Shown here piece by piece: positions 6,006 through 8,788 of a stretch of DNA of 8,788 nucleotides. Source of the DNA: an uncultured Erysipelotrichaceae bacterium. Its GTDB lineage: Bacteria; Bacillota_I; Bacilli_A; Erysipelotrichales; Coprobacillaceae. The stretch covers positions 1-8,788 of the forward strand of contig ONFH01000006.1 of NCBI GenBank assembly GCA_900317015.1, in the 5' to 3' direction. The first letter of the stretch is position 1. Each line of letters opens with the position of its first letter. The notes under the pieces were generated by a model. The model made no database searches and was not told where the DNA came from. It saw nothing but the letters and a program-made list of their open reading frames with translations. Both the position numbers and the translations under genes were made by a program.

Positions 6006-7256
6006 ATGATTTTAAGTCAAATTAACGATGATCTTATGAAGCTCGCCAAACGATCAGATGAAGAGCTTAAAGACATCTACCAGAAGATCGATGATGTCGC
6101 ATTGGTCAATTCAAATAAAGTGCTCTCAGCTTTTATTGAGAATAGAGTCTCCTATAGCGATTTTGCGGATATCAATGGCTACGGCAACTACGATGAAGGT
6201 CGTAATAAACTCGAAGCGATCTTCGCCAAAGTCTTAGGCGCTGAAGATGCTTTAGTCCGTCCCCAGATCATGAGTGGCACGAATGCCATTTATTTAACAT
6301 TATCAGCCTTGCTTAAGTATGGGGATACAATGATCTCCCTCTCTGGTGATCCATACGATTCTTTGCAGGAAATGATTGGTCTCTTTGGTGATTCTACGCA
6401 ATCTTTAAAGGCAAATGGCGTCAAATATGAACAGATCGACCTCATTGATAATGAATTCGATGAAGAGAAGATCGCTGAACGTTTGAAACACAATGACGTC
6501 AAATTAGTCGAAATTCAGCGTTCTCGTGGCTATTCTGCAAGAGATTCTCTAATGATTCGTAAGATCGAACATGTCATCCAAAAGATTCGTGAAGTAAACA
6601 AAGATGTCATCATCATGGTCGATAACTGTTATGGTGAGTTAGTCGAAACAAAAGAACCTTGTGATGTCGGCGCGGATGTCTGCGTTGGTTCATTAATGAA
6701 GAACTTAGGTGGTGGCGTTGCCTGCACCGGTGGCTATGTCGCCGGGAAGAAAGAACTGATCCATATGGTGGCTGAACGATTAACAGCGCCTGGAATCGGC
6801 AAGGAATTAGGAGCGAATTTCAACCAGAATAACTCTTTCTTCAAAGGTATCTTTATGGCCCCAAATGCCGTCAAGAACGCTTTAAAATCGATGGTCTTCA
6901 CCTCTTATATGATGGAAAATTTAGGCTATCAGAACGTATGGCCTGGTTCAAGAGATGAACGTACGGATATCATTCAGACCGTTGAGCTCGGTGACAAGGA
7001 CTCTCTTGTCAAGTTTACTCAGGGCATTCAGTCCGCTTCTCCAATTGACTCTTATGTGCAAGTATTACCAGCGCCAATGCCTGGCTATCCTTTTGATGAA
7101 GTCATGGCCGCCGGTAGTTTTACCCAGGGGTCGACGATCGAATTAAGCGCGGATGCGCCAATCGTTCCTCCTTATACATTATATCTGCAAGGTGGTTTAA
7201 CGTTTGAATATAGTAAGTTATCTATCCTCTTAGCTTTATCAAAAATTCAAAAGTAA
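6006..7256 (+). CDS. PLP-dependent enzyme, methionine gamma-lyase / aluminium-resistance (YnbB) family
   Basis: This 416-residue protein of the Met_gamma_lyase family (PF06838, YnbB-like) is a fold-type I PLP enzyme distantly related to cystathionine lyases. Visible active-site elements are SGTNA (90-94) for the PLP phosphate, Asp206 in MVDNCYGE contacting the pyridine nitrogen, and Lys232 in GSLMKNLGGG as the probable Schiff-base lysine. The C-terminal GGLTFEYSKLSILLAL is typical of the family. Length is normal and there is no signal peptide, so it is cytosolic. ATG 6006 has AAGAAGG at 5991-5997, 8 nt upstream. The true substrate of this family is not firmly settled, and a sulphur amino acid lyase role is inferred from homology. 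It has its own promoter and is not part of the transporter operon. Confidence 0.92.
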   Translation: MILSQINDDLMKLAKRSDEELKDIYQKIDDVALVNSNKVLSAFIENRVSYSDFADINGYGNYDEGRNKLEAIFAKVLGAEDALVRPQIMSGTNAIYLTLSALLKYGDTMISLSGDPYDSLQEMIGLFGDSTQSLKANGVKYEQIDLIDNEFDEEKIAERLKHNDVKLVEIQRSRGYSARDSLMIRKIEHVIQKIREVNKDVIIMVDNCYGELVETKEPCDVGADVCVGSLMKNLGGGVACTGGYVAGKKELIHMVAERLTAPGIGKELGANFNQNNSFFKGIFMAPNAVKNALKSMVFTSYMMENLGYQNVWPGSRDERTDIIQTVELGDKDSLVKFTQGIQSASPIDSYVQVLPAPMPGYPFDEVMAAGSFTQGSTIELSADAPIVPPYTLYLQGGLTFEYSKLSILLALSKIQK

Positions 7257-7259
7257 TCA

Positions 7260-7289
7260 AAATGGGAAGTGTTTAAACACTTCCCATTT
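7260..7289. terminator. Bidirectional terminator between convergent genes (30-bp perfect palindrome)
   Basis: A perfect 30-bp inverted repeat is centred at 7274/7275 (AAATGGGAAGTGTTT and its complement). It begins 4 nt after the PLP gene stop and includes the last codons and stop of the convergent dehydrogenase. The T tracts are short on both sides (TTTG rightwards, TTTTG leftwards), so termination may be less efficient than at the other hairpins here. Confidence 0.7.
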
Positions 7290-8016
7290 GTCCTCCATCA
7301 ATACGGATCACGGTATTATTAATATAATTGGCTTCCTTTGAAACAAGGAATTTCACTAAGTGTGCCACTTCTTCCGGTTCTCCATAACGTTTGACTAGAA
7401 TCTTTTCACATTCTTCTTTTAAGAACTCTTCATCATAACCATCTAATTCATTTTCTGTCCCAATAAAACCTGGCGCGATCGCATTCACGTTGACATAAGG
7501 ACTATATTCAACGGCTAAATTATGCGTCAACGAGATCAAGGCTGCCTTGGAAGCATCATAATCAACACACATTGGATAATAGGTGTTGATGCCATTGGTT
7601 GAAGCGATGTTGATGATGCGTCCCCATTCCTTCTCGATCATCGCTCTCCCTGCTCTTTTGCTCACATTGAACGCCCCGACGACATTCACATTGAAGCTTT
7701 CTCGAAATTCTTCAGCAGTCTTCAAGTGCCAGAGATTAGAAAGATCGATAGCCGCATTGTTTACGACGATATCGACCGTGCGTCCCGTTGCTTCGATTTG
7801 CGAAAACAGATCATCGACCTGCTTTTCATCACTGACATCAGCTTGAATGCTCATAGCAAAGCCATAACGCTCCTTAAGCGCTGATTCTAAAACTTCAGCC
7901 GCCTCTTTAGAAGTATGATAGTTGATGACGATATCATACCCAGCCTCGGCTAGCTCTAAACAGATGGCCTTACCGATGCCTGTTGCCCCACCGGTCACTA
8001 ATACACATTTTTTCAT
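7273..8016 (-). CDS. Short-chain dehydrogenase/reductase (FabG-like), possible EF-P-modifying reductase
   Basis: This 247-residue classical SDR has the NAD(P)-binding motif TGGATGIG (8-15), NNAA (86-89, NNAG in most relatives), catalytic Asn111, Ser139, Tyr153 and Lys157 (YDASK), and PG at 182-183. It ends in an IDGGQ motif at 239-243. Length is normal and it is cytosolic. It starts 21 nt downstream of the efp stop on the same strand. The intrinsic terminator of efp lies in that gap, and there is no SD directly before ATG 8016 (CATAACA). It may therefore be expressed by partial readthrough. Homology alone would give 'FabG-like 3-oxoacyl-ACP reductase', but no fatty-acid genes are nearby. In B. 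subtilis the SDR YmfI reduces the aminopentanone intermediate on EF-P, so linkage to efp makes that role a reasonable hypothesis, not a demonstrated one. Confidence 0.88.
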   Translation of the reverse strand: MKKCVLVTGGATGIGKAICLELAEAGYDIVINYHTSKEAAEVLESALKERYGFAMSIQADVSDEKQVDDLFSQIEATGRTVDIVVNNAAIDLSNLWHLKTAEEFRESFNVNVVGAFNVSKRAGRAMIEKEWGRIINIASTNGINTYYPMCVDYDASKAALISLTHNLAVEYSPYVNVNAIAPGFIGTENELDGYDEEFLKEECEKILVKRYGEPEEVAHLVKFLVSKEANYINNTVIRIDGGQMGSV

Positions 8017-8023
8017 TGTTATG

Positions 8024-8047
8024 AAAAAAGAGCTTGATTAAGCTCTT
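8024..8047 (-). terminator. Intrinsic terminator at the end of efp
   Basis: On the minus strand AAGAGCTT (8047-8040), loop AATC and AAGCTCTT (8035-8028) form an 8-bp stem followed by a T run (8029-8024). The hairpin includes the last efp codons and stop, and the T run ends 7 nt before the dehydrogenase start. Confidence 0.8.
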
Positions 8048-8595
8048 CCTGCGTATTTACCATCAGCTGTATAGACCATAACTTTTTCGCCTTCGGCAAT
8101 AAACTGTGGGACTAATACTTTTAAGCCAGTGTCAGTAACGGCATCCTTTGTCTGGTTAGATGGCGCACCTTTGATGGCTGGAGCAGTTTCGGCAATCGTC
8201 ACTTCAACCTTTTCAGGAATTTCAAGTGTTAAAAGATCACCTTCATAGAAAACCAAGCTGACTTCCATACCTTCATTTAAGAAGTATTTCTTGAAGTCGA
8301 CCTGTTCTTCTGCTAATTCATACATATCATAAGTTTCGATATCCATGAAATAATAAGTAGAACCATCGGCATAGGAATAAGATGCTTTCTTTGTTTCTAG
8401 ATGAGCCTGTTCAAACTTCGTGTTGGCGTTGAAGTTACGGTTCTGCGTAGCGCCTGTTCTTAAGTTTTTCATCTTTGTTTTTAAGATGGCAGCACCCTTT
8501 CCTGGTTTTACATGCTGGAAATCTAAAACAACCCAAGGATCACCCTCAATCGTTAAAGTTAAACCTGTTCTAAAATCACCTGCTAAAATAGCCAT
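8038..8595 (-). CDS. efp: Translation elongation factor P
   Basis: This 185-residue EF-P has the usual length and all three domains. It relieves ribosome stalling at polyproline stretches by acting between the P and E sites. The N-terminal KOW-like domain has GDFRTG (6-11) and the tip loop HVKPGKGAA, where Lys33 aligns with the modified lysine (K34 in E. coli, K32 in B. subtilis). The C-terminal OB domain carries LEIPEKVEV, TDTGLKVLVPQFI and the terminal YAGRA, all characteristic. The PGKG tip resembles the Bacillus-type protein, which carries 5-aminopentanol rather than beta-lysine. The start is ATG 8595 with GAGGTG (8605-8610) 9 nt upstream. A longer reading from 8661 would include the promoter and is rejected. 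A hairpin terminator overlaps the stop codon. Confidence 0.96.
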   Translation of the reverse strand: MAILAGDFRTGLTLTIEGDPWVVLDFQHVKPGKGAAILKTKMKNLRTGATQNRNFNANTKFEQAHLETKKASYSYADGSTYYFMDIETYDMYELAEEQVDFKKYFLNEGMEVSLVFYEGDLLTLEIPEKVEVTIAETAPAIKGAPSNQTKDAVTDTGLKVLVPQFIAEGEKVMVYTADGKYAGRA

Positions 8596-8632
8596 AATTT
8601 TATTCACCTCAATTCTTAATTTCTTCCTTCTC

Positions 8633-8661
8633 ATTGTAACAGGTTTAAGCCATATTCTCAA
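8633..8661 (-). promoter_or_regulatory. Promoter of efp
   Basis: On the minus strand TTGAGA (8656-8661) and TACAAT (8633-8638) are 17 bp apart, and the -10 is extended by TG (TGTTACAAT). Transcription would start near 8626, giving a leader of about 31 nt. Confidence 0.75.
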
Positions 8662-8679
8662 TTACATTCCAAAAAATAG

Positions 8680-8754
8680 TATACAATGAAAAAGGATCAG
8701 CACCGGGCGTATTACAGTTGGAGCAGAGCAGAATTCAATTTCTGCTCTTTTTTT
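8680..8754 (+). terminator. Short rightward transcript or leader ending in a strong terminator
   Basis: AGAGCAGAA (8725-8733) and TTCTGCTCT (8740-8748) form a perfect 9-bp stem with a 6-nt loop, followed by seven T's (8748-8754). Upstream, TATACAAT (8680-8687) could be a -10 with no good -35. No credible gene lies between it and the efp promoter, so the hairpin terminates either a small RNA of about 60 nt or the leader of a rightward gene beyond the window. GAGCAG occurs twice in overlap (8721-8726, 8726-8731), allowing a shifted pairing. The terminator itself is well supported (about 0.8); the transcript is not. Confidence 0.5.
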
Positions 8755-8788
8755 GCGCATATTTTTGTCAAGCTTTTGCGATTTTGGA

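Noticed and set aside
8596..8661. A 22-residue N-terminal extension of EF-P starting at 8661
   Set aside because: It would include the -10 hexamer and the SD, and EF-P proteins begin at the MAILAGDFRTG-type start.
8686..8788. An open frame from ATG 8686 rich in Tyr, Phe and Trp, resembling an aromatic leader peptide
   Set aside because: There is no SD, the ATG overlaps the possible -10, and many of the Phe codons simply come from the terminator hairpin and T run.
1..8788. CRISPR arrays, insertion sequences, prophage or defence genes
   Set aside because: The only long repeats are the duplicated T-box/binding-protein units. No transposase, integrase, spaced direct repeats or defence-type domains are visible.

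Overview
The window looks like chromosomal DNA from a low-to-moderate-GC Gram-positive bacterium (Bacillota). The support is strong Shine-Dalgarno (SD) sequences, sigma-A-type promoters with 17-bp spacers, T-box riboswitches, a lipobox-type binding protein without outer-membrane features, and a Bacillus-type EF-P. An Erysipelotrichia-like gut lineage is my guess, but the sequence alone does not prove it. There are no rRNA or tRNA genes, CRISPR arrays, IS elements or phage genes.

Layout. (1) Positions 1-1131, minus strand: a secreted lysine-rich protein of unknown function and, 14 nt downstream, the start of an unidentified cytosolic protein that runs off the left edge. Both are probably served by a promoter at 1363-1391 through a leader of about 225 nt. 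(2) Positions 1484-5956, plus strand: an ABC transporter locus of the TrpXYZ type. It has two paralogous lipoprotein substrate-binding proteins (about 80% identical), a LivH-like permease and an ATPase. Each binding protein has its own promoter and its own T-box leader. The first leader carries a UUC (Phe) specifier and drives a single binding-protein gene ended by a strong terminator. The second carries a UAC (Tyr) specifier and drives the second binding protein plus permease and ATPase. (3) Positions 5977-7289: a PLP enzyme of the YnbB/'methionine gamma-lyase' (aluminium-resistance) family with its own extended -10 promoter. It converges on a short-chain dehydrogenase, and a 30-bp perfect palindrome lies between them. 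(4) Positions 7273-8661, minus strand: translation elongation factor P and, 21 nt downstream, the short-chain dehydrogenase. (5) Right edge: a strong rightward terminator with no gene in front of it inside the window.

How the genes may work together. The transporter most likely imports aromatic amino acids. One shared permease/ATPase would serve two binding proteins whose synthesis is induced by different uncharged tRNAs (tRNA-Phe and tRNA-Tyr). This tandem, specifier-switched arrangement is the most interesting thing in the window. Second is the EF-P/dehydrogenase pair: in Bacillus subtilis an SDR-family enzyme (YmfI) finishes the post-translational modification of EF-P, so adjacency suggests the dehydrogenase may be an EF-P-modifying enzyme.
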